Source: Pomphorhynchus laevis
Taxonomy: Eukaryota > Acanthocephala > Palaeacanthocephala > Echinorhynchida > Pomphorhynchidae
Direction of reading: 5' to 3'
NCBI GenBank assembly: GCA_012934845.2
Contig: WNNJ02000851.1
Coordinates: forward strand, 124,001 to 188,000
DNA: 64,000 nucleotides
The position numbers were made by a program, and so were the translations under genes. The notes below the pieces were generated by a model that saw only the letters and a list, made by a program, of their open reading frames with translations, did no database searches and had not been told where the DNA came from. Positions 10,782-19,349 of the stretch are shown piece after piece. Each line of letters opens with the position of its first letter. Position 1 is the first letter of the stretch.

Positions 10782-11095
10782 CTCGCTTCGCTCGTTGTAA
10801 TCGAATAATTATGTGTTTAAGCTTGTGTGTTCGTTGGGCTTGCTTGTAAGTAGTTGTGTATTGTAAGTAGTAGCTTGTTAGTAGTTGTATAGTCGATGTG
10901 TATAGTCGATTTGAATTTATTGATTCAAATTACTGATTTTATTTAGTATTATCACTCCACTTCCAGCCTTTGGATTTTCCAGATCGATATGAATGATTTT
11001 TCCGATTGTATGTTATTTTATTGGAATTTGTGTATGTTATTTTATTGTATGTTATTTTATTGTATGTTTATCAGAAACCAAATTTTTTTAAGGTG
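10782..11095 (-). promoter_or_regulatory. LINE-C 5' UTR with leader and 15-bp repeats
   Basis: From its 5' end: an ACCTTAAAAAAATTTGG start (about 11079-11095), then GTTTCTGATAAACATACA (same leader as LINE-B and RLE-m), then three tandem copies of a 15-bp unit (plus strand GTATGTTATTTTATT, 11006-11061). Similar GTATGTTATTTTATT units occur upstream of RLE-c, RLE-i and RLE-j. CGAGCGAAGCGAG lies just ahead of the ATG. The promoter role is inferred from position. Confidence 0.5.
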
Positions 11096-11775
11096 AATTA
11101 TATATTAATACAAATAAATACAAGAAAAAAATTAAAAAAAATCATTAAGTAAATACATCAAAACCATGGGTAATGCAGCAACTACCACTCGTTCTCATTT
11201 CGAATCCAGTTCTTTATAATAATACAAATTTATTTAACGTGGCAAATGCGTGCCAGCTCTGCGCTTACATGACCACAGTAAGCGCGCAGCTGGCACGCTG
11301 TGATTTTCTTTGTGTTTGACGGATGGCAAACACAGTAATTTTATTACTACAGGTCATAGCCATAAGGCTGTTTTGACCGCTCACAAAAAAAACAAATTAA
11401 TACAAGAAAAAAATCAAAAAAAATCATTAAGTATATCAGAACCATGGGTACTGCAGCAACCACCACTCGTTCTCATTTCGAATCCAGTTCTTTATAATAA
11501 TACAAATTTATTTAACGTGGCAAATGCGTGCCAGCTCTGCGCTTACATGACCACAGTAAGCGCGCAGCTGGCACGCTGTGATTTTCTTTGTGTTTGACGG
11601 ATGGCAAACACAGTAATTTTATTACTACAGGTCATAGCCATAAGGCTGTTTTGACCGCTCACAAAAAAAAACAAATTAATACAAGAAAAAAATCAAAAAA
11701 AATCATTCAGTATATATATCAGAACTATGATTACTGCAGCAACCACCACTCGTTCTCATTTCGAATCCAGTTATT
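11096..11775. repeat. 278-bp SINE-like tandem repeat, about 2.4 units
   Basis: The CGAATCC anchor recurs at 11201, 11479 and 11762, giving periods of 278 and 283 bp. Each full unit holds a 21-bp near-perfect hairpin (first copy 11248-11268 with 11278-11298, loop ATGACCACA) next to a stretch shared with the LINE-A 3' end. The block continues the array at 5918-6246, from which it is separated by LINE-C. Confidence 0.8.
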
Positions 11776-12271
11776 TATATTATTATTCATTACAAGACTT
11801 TGACAAATAAAAGAGTTATTTTGTCTGATCACAATATTAAGAAAAGAACATAAAAGAAAGAAGAAAAAACAGAAAGAAAAAAAGTAGTTCAGCAATAATA
11901 AATTGTCAAATATAGTTATATATTTCCTGCAAAGAATCTTCTCTTTTGTCCACATGCTCAGCGCATTCTGGAAAGATTTGTACTGTGCCATAAACACGAT
12001 CGAATTCGGCAATCGGTTCCATAGGTTTACCGCTCTGTGAGATAATCGCAAGTATCTATGACATTTCCCGTGTGATTGCACAACAACTGATAAAGAGTGT
12101 CCTCTGTGGCTCGGGCGATCATTTAGAATAACGGATTCCGATGGATAACCAGGAAGTCATGGATCATTGGCCATAACTAATAAATCATTGTACACATATC
12201 TATTGTAAACTGAACTAATATTTAGTTGGCTTAATCTATCACAGTAGGCGATGTTCCGAAGACCAGAACAT
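11776..12271 (-). mobile_element. LINE-F, 3' fragment of a CR1-like LINE
   Basis: Minus-strand fragment encoding the C-terminal end of an ORF2. It shows RPSHRGHSLSVV followed by RLSHRAVNLWNRLPNSIV, the RGHS and WN-x-LP blocks also seen in LINE-C. There is one in-frame stop in the upstream part (near DP-LPGYPSE). It ends in an AATAATAAT tail near 11776. The 5' end is truncated at about 12271, exactly where LINE-B starts on the opposite strand. RT catalytic motifs are absent. Confidence 0.75.
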
Positions 12272-12302
12272 ACCTAAAAAATTGGTTTCTTATAAACATA
12301 CA

Positions 12303-12774
12303 TTCCAGATTTCAGTTCCAGATTTCAGTTCCAGATTTCAGTTCCAGATTTCAGTTCCAGATTTCAGTTCCAGATTTCAGTTCCAGATTTCAGTTCCAGA
12401 TTTCAGTTCCAGATTTCAGTTCCAGATTTCAGTTCCAGATTTCAGTTCCAGATTTCAGTTCCAGATTTCAGTTCCAGATTTCAGTTCCAGATTTCAGTTC
12501 CAGATTTCAGTTCCAGATTTCAGTTCCAGATTTCAGTTCCAGATTTCAGTTCCAGATTTCAGTTCCAGATTTCAGTTCCAGATTTCAGTTCCAGATTTCA
12601 GTTCCAGATTTCAGTTCCAGATTTCAGTTCCAGATTTCAGTTCCAGATTTCAGTTCCAGATTTCAGTTCCAGATTTCAGTTCCAGATTTCAGTTCCAGAT
12701 TTCAGTTCCAGATTTCAGTTCCAGATTTCAGTTCCAGATTTCAGTTCCAGATTTCAGTTCCAGATTTCAGTTCC
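12303..12774 (+). repeat. 13-bp tandem array, about 36 copies
   Basis: Perfect or near-perfect head-to-tail copies of TTCCAGATTTCAG over 472 bp. It follows the LINE-B leader directly and ends before a GC-rich inverted repeat (TTCCGC...GCGGAA, 12771-12793). An open frame through it only reflects the 39-bp periodicity and is not a gene. About 1.5 copies of the same unit, followed by the same GTCCACCAAGATT sequence, occur upstream of LINE-E (61013-61050), in the opposite orientation relative to that element. Confidence 0.95.
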
Positions 12775-12831
12775 GCTCGCTTCGCTCGCGGAAAATCTTG
12801 TCCACCAAGATTGTAAAACAATCAAACTACA

Positions 12832-12911
12832 ATCATCATTTGGTCGGCTTCATCAATTATCCTCGTGTGAATTCTCACGAGGATAATTGATGAAGCCGAC
12901 CAAATGATGAT
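12832..12911. repeat. 80-bp palindrome in LINE-B 5' UTR
   Basis: Arms of 36 bp (12832-12867 and 12876-12911) are exact reverse complements. The 8-base centre TGAATTCT itself contains GAATTC. As RNA this is a very stable hairpin about 180 nt ahead of the ORF1 ATG. As DNA it could extrude a cruciform. The perfect arms imply a recent origin or gene conversion between them. Confidence 0.95.
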
Positions 12912-13087
12912 ACTCGCTCGTGTATGCAATTATTCATTCTACAAACTACAATCTTCGACGACAACCAACGACAACCTTCGACGACAACTAACGACAACCA
13001 TCCGCTTGACAATTATCGACAACCATCGACGACATCCGAAGTTAAACCATCACTGAAGTTAAACTGACAATATCAAATTGGATATAT

Positions 13088-14215
13088 ATGGTGGGGAAAA
13101 AGTGTAAGAAGCAAGTTAAAATCCAATGTTTCGCAAGTCCTGTTAAGGACCAATATGTAGAGATAGAGGTGGCATGTTGCTCTGTGAATTGTAACATATG
13201 GTCTAAAATTAATGTTAAAGCGGATGATATTAAAGTAGTTCAATCCGGTAAATTTTGTTGTGGTGTGTGTGCGGCTCGTAATTGTGAATGGAACACTATT
13301 CTTGAGGAAAAATTACAAAATAATATTAAAATGGTGTCAGAGCTTAAAGAGAACGTAACTATGCTACAGAATAGTATTCTCTCTAGTACATCTGAGGTAA
13401 ATTTACAACGAAAAATACAGCATAAGTTACCTGAGGTGGTGGGTGAGGTGAATTCTATAACTTCGAATAAATCCTTCAATAATGCAGATATCGATCCAAA
13501 TGCACATCGATTCCCACATGCAGTTAGCAAGACTACATCGTCAGTTACGGGTTTCACTCCTGTTCGTATCTGGAAGAGAGGTCACTCAAAATCGTATACT
13601 GTTCGTCAAACAGAAAATGAACGAACGCTGACTGTTAACACTCACACAGGCAATGATGATATACAGAACTCAGCTACTAGTAATGACAGTGTGGTTCTAC
13701 ATAAAGAGTGCGTAAACGATCACATTAAGGAAGCTCATCTCATATCATCTCAATCAATGAATGCCTCTAGAGCGAGTTCTCCGGTGCAGCAAATGTCTAC
13801 TTTCTCACAACTGCGTAAACAGCATGATCCTTTGCGTTCTATTATTTTCGCCAATGTGTCGGAATCAAGCTCTGTCAATATCCAAAACCGACTAAATGAA
13901 GATTTGTCGAGGGTACGTAATATTCGTCCTAGACTGCTAAAAGCCATTCTGACAGATCCAAAAGCCGTTAAGACCATCTTTAGGAACTCTTATCGTCTCC
14001 AAGGTTCGTCTGCAAGATTGTTAAAATATCTCGACGTGAATGAACGTAAGCATCTACGTGAAACTAAACAATGTTTGAAGTCTCGTATTGAAGCTGGTGA
14101 GTCAAACTTGACAATTCGAAATTTTCAGGTTGTGCGGAGGAAGACTCAAATACATTGGATGCCTCTACAGGTAGATCATTCAATCCTTCCTCCGCCGCTC
14201 ATAAGTCATTGGTAA
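13088..14215 (+). CDS. LINE-B ORF1
   Basis: 375 codons from ATG. The N-terminal zinc-type pattern C-x4-C (CCSVNCNIW) then C-x2-C (FCCGVCAAR) matches the other ORF1s. A Lys/Glu-rich helix with coiled-coil potential follows (about residues 80-105). The C-terminal RRM-like domain is shortened: compared with LINE-C about 30 residues are missing, in frame, between NEDLSRV and RPRLLKAI, removing the central strands. The NLTIRNFQVV end is conserved. ORF2 overlaps the end in the -1 frame. The protein is open but probably defective. Confidence 0.8.
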   Translation: MVGKKCKKQVKIQCFASPVKDQYVEIEVACCSVNCNIWSKINVKADDIKVVQSGKFCCGVCAARNCEWNTILEEKLQNNIKMVSELKENVTMLQNSILSSTSEVNLQRKIQHKLPEVVGEVNSITSNKSFNNADIDPNAHRFPHAVSKTTSSVTGFTPVRIWKRGHSKSYTVRQTENERTLTVNTHTGNDDIQNSATSNDSVVLHKECVNDHIKEAHLISSQSMNASRASSPVQQMSTFSQLRKQHDPLRSIIFANVSESSSVNIQNRLNEDLSRVRNIRPRLLKAILTDPKAVKTIFRNSYRLQGSSARLLKYLDVNERKHLRETKQCLKSRIEAGESNLTIRNFQVVRRKTQIHWMPLQVDHSILPPPLISHW

Positions 14216-16740
14216 TTTCAAATATTTCATATGTGGATAATAAATGTTTAAGAAATATTGTTCATTACTCCTCCCCATTGTGGTCGGCTCTTGAGCGACG
14301 TAGCGAGGATTATCAGTCATACATACCGATATCGTTGGCTCAGCAGACTCTACCCTTAAGCTTAGAATGTTTGTTATTATATACGAACGCCCGTAGTCTT
14401 CTTCCAAAAATTGACGAATTAAAACTCCGCATTGAGAATTCGCATCCGCTATTAGTTGCTATTACTGAAACATGGCTTCATGATAGAATTACTGATGCTG
14501 AGATCTGGATTGAAAATTATACATCTTATCGAGTTGACAGATCTATCTGCAAGGGTGGTGGAATGATTATCTATGTGCATAATAGTTTAGTGTTTAAATT
14601 GCTAGATGTACGAGCGTCCGATGGAATCGAGTTATTGTGGGGTAGTGTGTCTCTTCCTACCCTTGGTTCAGTGACTTTAGGCTTAATCTATCGCAATCCC
14701 ACTTCAGATGTTTGTTGCTTGATCGATTACATTCTAGAGTTTGGTTCCAAACCAAATCTTTTTATAGTTGGTGATTTCAACTTAGCGACAGTAGATTGGA
14801 ACACCTACACATCTTCTGTGTGTAGTCCGTCCACATCATTATTTCTTGATATGATTAACTCGCTAAACCTTACCCAACATGTTTCAAAATTTACCCGATT
14901 TTCCCAAGAAAATCAATCGCTACTTGATATTTGTCTAACATCGAATAAATACATTATACACAAAGTTACGCACTCCGATCCTTTGGGTAGGTCAGATCAC
15001 TGTGTTCTCAATTTCTACTCAGATTTTACACGTCCTTCAGCTTGTAGATTACAACAGAATTCTTTAAATTATTTTAAAACTAACTTCGAACTTGTGCGTC
15101 AGAATCTATTAAGTATTTCATGGCTCAGTCCGTTTTATGTTGGGGTTGATAAGGCATGCTATCAGTTAGAAGCCACCCTTAAGGAATTACTCATACGATT
15201 TTCGCCCCGTAAAACCGTTGCAAATCGTATACACCATAAACCTTGGTTTGACAAAGAGTTAAAGAATGCTTTAAAATTAAAAAAAATGAAATTCCAGTTG
15301 TTTTCTAATAATAGTATTGATTACTGTAGGTATAAAGAGGCCAGAAATCGGTTCACATTTCTTAAACGCTTCAAATAATGTCAATTTGAAGAGAAAATTG
15401 CTCAAATGTCAATTCATAATCCTAAATCCGTATTCAATTATGCTAATTTCAACAACAAAAATAAACACTGGTTCACTTGTTGATACTGATGGTTGCACAT
15501 TGATTAAATATGATGACATAGCGAATGCTTTCGCTCAACTTTTTTGCATAGGAGTTCGTAAATCCTCCTCCGTCACCTATGCCTCGTACTGTCCATCGAA
15601 TATAAACATTCTTCAGATGTTTTCTGTTAATGATGTAGTGCTAGAGCTCAAGCGGCTTAAATCGTCAGGTTCTATTTGTCCTGATCGTTTACCACCGGTA
15701 TTTCTCAAGAATATCGCTGATGTTATCGGCATACCACTATATTGGATTTGTGTCGCCTCCTTGTACTTCGGTTGTGTCCCGATGAATTGGAAACTTTCGT
15801 TGATAAGGCCCATTTTGAAGAAAGGTGATCCATCTTCAGTTGAAAATTATCGCCCGATAAGTCTAACGTGTGTATTCTGTCGAGTTTTGGAAAGAATAAT
15901 ATTCGAAGGGATCGCTCAACAATCACTAATCTGTTGATTGCCCAGAATAGCTGGGGTTCGTTAGTTGATAAGGGCTTTGATGTTGATATAATATTTTTTG
16001 ATTTTTCAAAAGCGTTTGATATGGTTCCACATGACATCTTGATTCAGAAAATGCGTGCTCTAAACATTGATCCACTTATTATTCGCTGGATAAAAGAATT
16101 TTTATCTAACAGATTCTATCAGGTTGTTGTAAATGGTTCTCTTTCTGATCCTTATCCGGTCAATGTTGGAGTTCCGCAGGGTTCGGTCCTCGGCCCATTG
16201 TTATTCTGTATTTTCATTAATGACCTTCCTTCCATTTTGAACTCACACTCTCTTTTATATGCAGACGACCTAAAAATTTGGCAGGCTATCCGGTCAGATT
16301 CGGACACGGTGCTAGTTCAATCGGATATCGACAGCATTTCCAACTGGGCTTATATGAATGGTCTGTCACTGAATATATCAAAGTGTGCTTGTATGCGTTT
16401 ACAATCACGCAGTCATAGTGTGTATCCAACTTATCATCTTGAGGATCAGAACATTAAAGTAGTAACTCGTCTTAGCGACCTTGGAATAGTAGTTGCGAAT
16501 GATTTTTCGACTAGTTGGAATACTGAGTTGGCTTGCTCGAATGCAAATCGAATGGTTGGGATGATTCGTAGAACTTTTAGTGTGTTGAGTCCAGTTTCAT
16601 TTAGAGCACTCGCCAACGCATTTGTGATCAGTCATCTTACCTATGCATCACAATGTTCGTTCCCAAGTAAGTGGAACCGATTAAGTGAAGAAATTGTCAA
16701 CTCAAGATCGGTTTCTGCATTCAAACATAAACTTTTGTGA
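14155..16740 (+). pseudogene. LINE-B ORF2: endonuclease and RT, broken
   Basis: Endonuclease blocks are clear: TNARSLLPKIDELK, ITETWLH, KGGGMIIYVHN, IVGDFNLATVDW and SDHCVLNF. RT blocks: ENYRPISLTCVFCRVLERII, RDRSTITNLL, FFDFSKAFDMVPHD, GVPQGSVLGPLLF and YADD. The frame changes near 15340-15380, and again near 15900-15930 where a deletion joins LERII to RDRSTITNL, removing about 25 residues. Near 16660 another deletion joins the thumb (HLTYASQCSF) to the C-terminal WNRLSEEIV block. There is no ATG ahead of the endonuclease: the spot where LINE-C has its ORF2 ATG reads TTGACA here. Dead copy. Confidence 0.88.
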
Positions 16741-16955
16741 CTTTTGTTTGTGAGTCTTTTTTTCTTTACTTTTTCTTTTCTTTTTTTAACAGTGCAACTG
16801 TGAGCTTTGCTCGTCTGTTTGTCGAAATAATAATAATAATAATGCAGCGATTTATTTCCCATTTCGCCTTTCGGCTGGGCAAAATTTAAAATACAATAAA
16901 TTAAATCAATTACTTGAAATCAGAAATCCGGCGTCTGAACATTTAGCGTACGTTG

Positions 16956-17513
16956 TTATAGATTAATTCTGAAGTTTGAAATCGGGCCATGAGTGCAACG
17001 GTGCGCAAGAGTTAGATTGTGCGAAAAGAAGAATTCCTTTAGTAAATTAAGCTTCAGAGGGGATCTAGAAGAGGTAGCGTTGAAGTCACCGGCAACAACT
17101 ATGGGTTTATTACGAGATGAGTTTAAGAGAATCTCAGACAACTCATTAATAATATCAGAAGCGTCTAACGACGGCTTGAAGTAGCAGGCGATAATGACAA
17201 TGCTCAGAGTGTCCAAATAAACTGAATTCTCGAATGTTTTGTAAGACCACTCACTAAAAGAACCATTGATTGCCAAAATAACACCTCCACTAGGTCGACC
17301 GCGATCACCAAGAGTGGCCAGAATTTCAAAGCAATAAAATGAGTTTAATTTTACCGGCGATGTTGTGAAAGTCTCCAATAGAACTGCAATATCAAAGGAG
17401 GTCAAATAACTAGCAAATCCTTCATTCATAAGAGTTTCAAGACCTTCCACGTTAAATAATAAAAGACGACGAAGGCAAGAATCTGACGCTGCACGAGGGA
17501 AAGTTTGTGATTG
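16956..17513 (-). pseudogene. LINE-D ORF2 remnant: endonuclease N-terminal half
   Basis: In the same frame as ORF1 and separated from it only by the TGA at 17514-17516. It reads RRLLLFNVEGLETL, then the conserved AVLLETF block, GDRGRPSGGVILA, ACYFKP and VVAGDFNA, equivalent to residues ~20-170 of LINE-E ORF2. It then leaves the alignment at GPISNFRINL and stops. There is no ATG before the LLLFNVEG strand with the catalytic Asn. The SDH-side half of the endonuclease and the RT are deleted. Confidence 0.8.
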
Positions 17514-18560
17514 TCATATGGAAGGCAACTGTGACTGCCCTATCCCATTTTCCCCAGTAGATGATTCCAAATGTGTTCCTAAGCGTACCACTTTATTGTT
17601 ACGGATCACAAAGCGAACTGACGTATTGTTTTCCCTCGCCACCTTAAGTTGATCGAGAAGGATGTTACGCGCATCACGTTCCGCTGGGGAGAGGTCAGCA
17701 CTGACGTATACATTTTGGAAGAGCTCAGAGTCTTTTAAGCATCTTCCTCGCTTCAGAATTAATGTACTAACTGCTTCGTTAGTTGTGAGTAAAAGCCAGG
17801 GTAGTGAATCACTCTTCTGAGCCCGAAAGCGGTGCACCCTAATCGAAATATTTTTGTCCAGATAAATGTCCAACGATGCAAGCAACGCCTGAACATTCTC
17901 CACCTCATTAGAAGCAACCGGTAGACCTCGAATAATAACGTTACGAGCTCTACGAGCCTGTCGATCAACTTCCTGAATAACCTCGAGAGGAGGAACATCC
18001 TTCGACAAACTATTGGCAGCTAGAACAGATCGTGTGACCATACGTTGTACTACGTTGGAAAACGATAGAGGCTTGCCAACCGAAGTATCTGGATGACTTA
18101 GTACTGCGCTAACCCCTTTAGTCGATGGTGCCTCCGAAATGGCAAATAACTCTTTTATCTCGTGTTCAAGTGTTTCTATGCGTCTTGTGTTGTTTTGAGC
18201 TACGTCGATCAAATTCGAAACCTTCTTGGCAGCACACTGGCCGCATAAGAAGTCACGAAGAAAGAACTCTCTGGATACATTTCTTGGAGCTTTAACGGAA
18301 GAACGTAACAAACAACCCTCCGAAGAACATTCCATGAACAACGTGACGTAAATCTCGGTATCAAGATGTAAACTGGGAACGACCTGGGAAGCAAGAGAAA
18401 TAACTCTGTCCGAAAGACTTTCACTAGGAGCTGCAGGGTCTACTGTATCTAAGCATGGGGAACTCACAAGGCGATTACCACAACGTTGTGCCGGAAAGCA
18501 ATCACGACAAGCTCTACCCGCCTTGACACACACAATTCTTGCACACCGCATGCGGCCCAT
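17514..18560 (-). CDS. LINE-D ORF1 with Cys cluster and RRM-like domain
   Basis: 348 codons from ATG, open. The N-terminus carries the second half of the Cys cluster seen in LINE-E and RLE elements (VCVKAGRACRDCFPAQRCGN). At about 85-130 comes the C-x4-C / C-x2-C motif (ECSSEGCLLR and FLCGQCAAKK). Next is a short helical region, then an RRM-like domain (NVIIRGLPVASNEVENVQAL, IRVHRFRAQKSDSLPWLLL, ADLSPAERDARN, FVIRNNKVV). It probably binds element RNA. The stop context is ATA-TGA-C. Being open while ORF2 is deleted suggests that ORF1 loss was not tolerated or that the deletion is young. Confidence 0.82.
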   Translation of the reverse strand: MGRMRCARIVCVKAGRACRDCFPAQRCGNRLVSSPCLDTVDPAAPSESLSDRVISLASQVVPSLHLDTEIYVTLFMECSSEGCLLRSSVKAPRNVSREFFLRDFLCGQCAAKKVSNLIDVAQNNTRRIETLEHEIKELFAISEAPSTKGVSAVLSHPDTSVGKPLSFSNVVQRMVTRSVLAANSLSKDVPPLEVIQEVDRQARRARNVIIRGLPVASNEVENVQALLASLDIYLDKNISIRVHRFRAQKSDSLPWLLLTTNEAVSTLILKRGRCLKDSELFQNVYVSADLSPAERDARNILLDQLKVARENNTSVRFVIRNNKVVRLGTHLESSTGENGIGQSQLPSI

Positions 18561-18750
18561 TGCATGAACAACATCGATCTGGAACTGTCATTGTTGCTCC
18601 AAATTTGTGCAAGTAATCGCTCGTTGTCCACAGAACTTCGATGTAGTGAACAGTCGACGATTGTCGATATTAACACGCAGTTTGATTGTATAAGTTCGTT
18701 GTAGTGAAACGAAGTTCGTTGCAGAAGTGCGGCGTAGAAGTTCGTTGTTA

Positions 18751-18829
18751 GAAGTTCGTTTATTCTCGAAGTGCGGAGTAGAAGTTCGTTTATTCTCGAA
18801 GTGCGGAGTAGAAGTTCGTTTATTCTCGA
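18751..18829 (-). repeat. 30-bp tandem repeat at LINE-D 5' end
   Basis: Two full units (18751-18780, 18781-18810) and a 19-bp partial unit, with GAAGTTCGTT as anchor. Degenerate GAAGTTCGTTG units continue towards ORF1 at 18700-18750. Position at the element start suggests a promoter or a reverse-transcription slippage product. Confidence 0.85.
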
Positions 18830-18836
18830 TAATAAT

Positions 18837-19198
18837 ATTTTTTTTAATAATACTAGATTTATTTGTACAGAAAAACAGGTTCCCGCAAATGGGCCAGGTT
18901 AATTAAATTCCAGAATATTTTTTTTTGTTACTTTAGATCCACAAGGGAGGTACACAACGTGCCGCCGTCTTCATCATTCCATCGGATCGCTCGAGTTAAA
19001 TGACTAAAGTTAATGGCGTCGACAACGATCCGCCTACTCTTGGGTTGGACGGGACAAAAATCACTTAGTGAAGTTGAGAATTCTTCAATGACACAAATTA
19101 CCGGTTTATGTTTTCGTCGTAAAGCCCATGCTACATCGAAATCTAAGCATGTATCATGAATACCAACGTTCGAGAATATTAAATCTAGACAGCTCCTA
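18837..19198 (-). mobile_element. Chimeric insertion: LINE-D/E endonuclease piece fused to RLE-h 3' end
   Basis: On the minus strand, 19198-18996 encodes the C-terminal half of an APE endonuclease (SCLDLIFSNVGIHD, then ALRRKHKPVI), related to LINE-E residues ~195-245. At 18995-18990 (CTCGAG) it changes without a gap to the last ~20 codons and the 3' UTR of the RLE-h family (AIRWNDEDGGTLCTSLVDLK, stop, UTR with the GGCCCATTTGCGGGAACC hairpin, AT-rich tail). It behaves as one insertion made by a template switch between two RNAs. Confidence 0.75.
18880..18897 (-). other. RLE 3'-UTR hairpin, chimeric copy
   Basis: Sense strand GGCCCATTTGCGGGAACC: GG pairs with CC and CCC with GGG across an AA bulge, around an ATTTGC loop. 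It lies about 50 nt before the tail. Confidence 0.7.
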
Positions 19199-19294
19199 GT
19201 TTTATTATTAGTTTTAATAATAATTTTTTTTTATTTTTATTTTTTTAATTTTTTTTAAACCAATATTAATACAATTAAAAATTACAATCATAAA

Positions 19295-19312
19295 GTTACC
19301 CGCAAATGGGCC
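19295..19312 (-). other. RLE 3'-UTR hairpin, RLE-a
   Basis: Sense strand GGCCCATTTGCGGGTAAC, 38 nt after the stop. The CCC/GGG stem is kept while the outer AACC becomes TAAC. Confidence 0.7.
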
Positions 19313-19349
19313 CTAATATAAACATTAAATTTAAGACTTCATTAAAATC

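Larger units (their letters stand above)
6247..11095 (-). mobile_element. LINE-C, near-complete CR1-like LINE
   Basis: A two-ORF LINE on the minus strand. 5' leader about 11061-11095, 5' UTR to 10782, ORF1 10781-9270, ORF2 from 9336, 3' UTR to about 6263, and an (AAT)n tail at 6248-6262. It sits inside the 278-bp repeat array: the left flank ends CAAATT and the right flank resumes with the continuation of that unit, so the insertion point is a TATTAATT tract. Only two lesions are apparent in ORF2 (a G8 slip and a 16-bp duplication). Confidence 0.9.
12272..16843 (+). mobile_element. LINE-B, full-length but damaged CR1-like LINE
   Basis: Plus-strand two-ORF LINE. The 5' leader is at 12272-12302, then a 13-bp satellite (12303-12774), a palindrome (12832-12911), ORF1 (13088-14215), ORF2 with several breaks to 16740, a T-rich 3' UTR, and an (AAT)n tail at about 16825-16843. 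The tail abuts the tail of LINE-D on the other strand, tail to tail. Clade call from the RT: FFDFSKAFDMVPHD and GVPQGSVLGPLLFCIFINDL. Confidence 0.88.
16844..18829 (-). mobile_element. LINE-D, internally deleted APE-type LINE
   Basis: Minus-strand element with a 30-bp tandem repeat at its 5' end, an intact ORF1, the first ~185 codons of ORF2 (endonuclease only), then directly a 3' UTR. The 3' UTR contains a hairpin at 16858-16879 with a GAAA tetraloop, an AATAAA and an (ATT)n tail. The whole RT is missing, so it could move only with help from a relative such as LINE-E. The layout resembles the mammalian HAL1 elements that keep ORF1 and lose RT. Confidence 0.8.

Noticed and set aside
11190-11215. 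tRNA-derived SINE head with B box
   Set aside because: TTCGAATCC resembles a B box, but there is no matching A box or cloverleaf, so only mentioned as a possibility.
12303-12774. CRISPR-like array
   Set aside because: Units are contiguous without spacers, 13 bp long, in a eukaryotic retrotransposon 5' UTR.
12282-12890. Open frame of ~200 codons with repeated FQISVPDFSSR
   Set aside because: It is only the 13-bp satellite read in one frame (39-bp period), followed by the palindrome; no gene.
17514-17520. ATGA overlap as termination-reinitiation start for ORF2 in LINE-D and LINE-E
   Set aside because: The overlapping ATG opens a different frame that stops early in both, so it cannot make the endonuclease.
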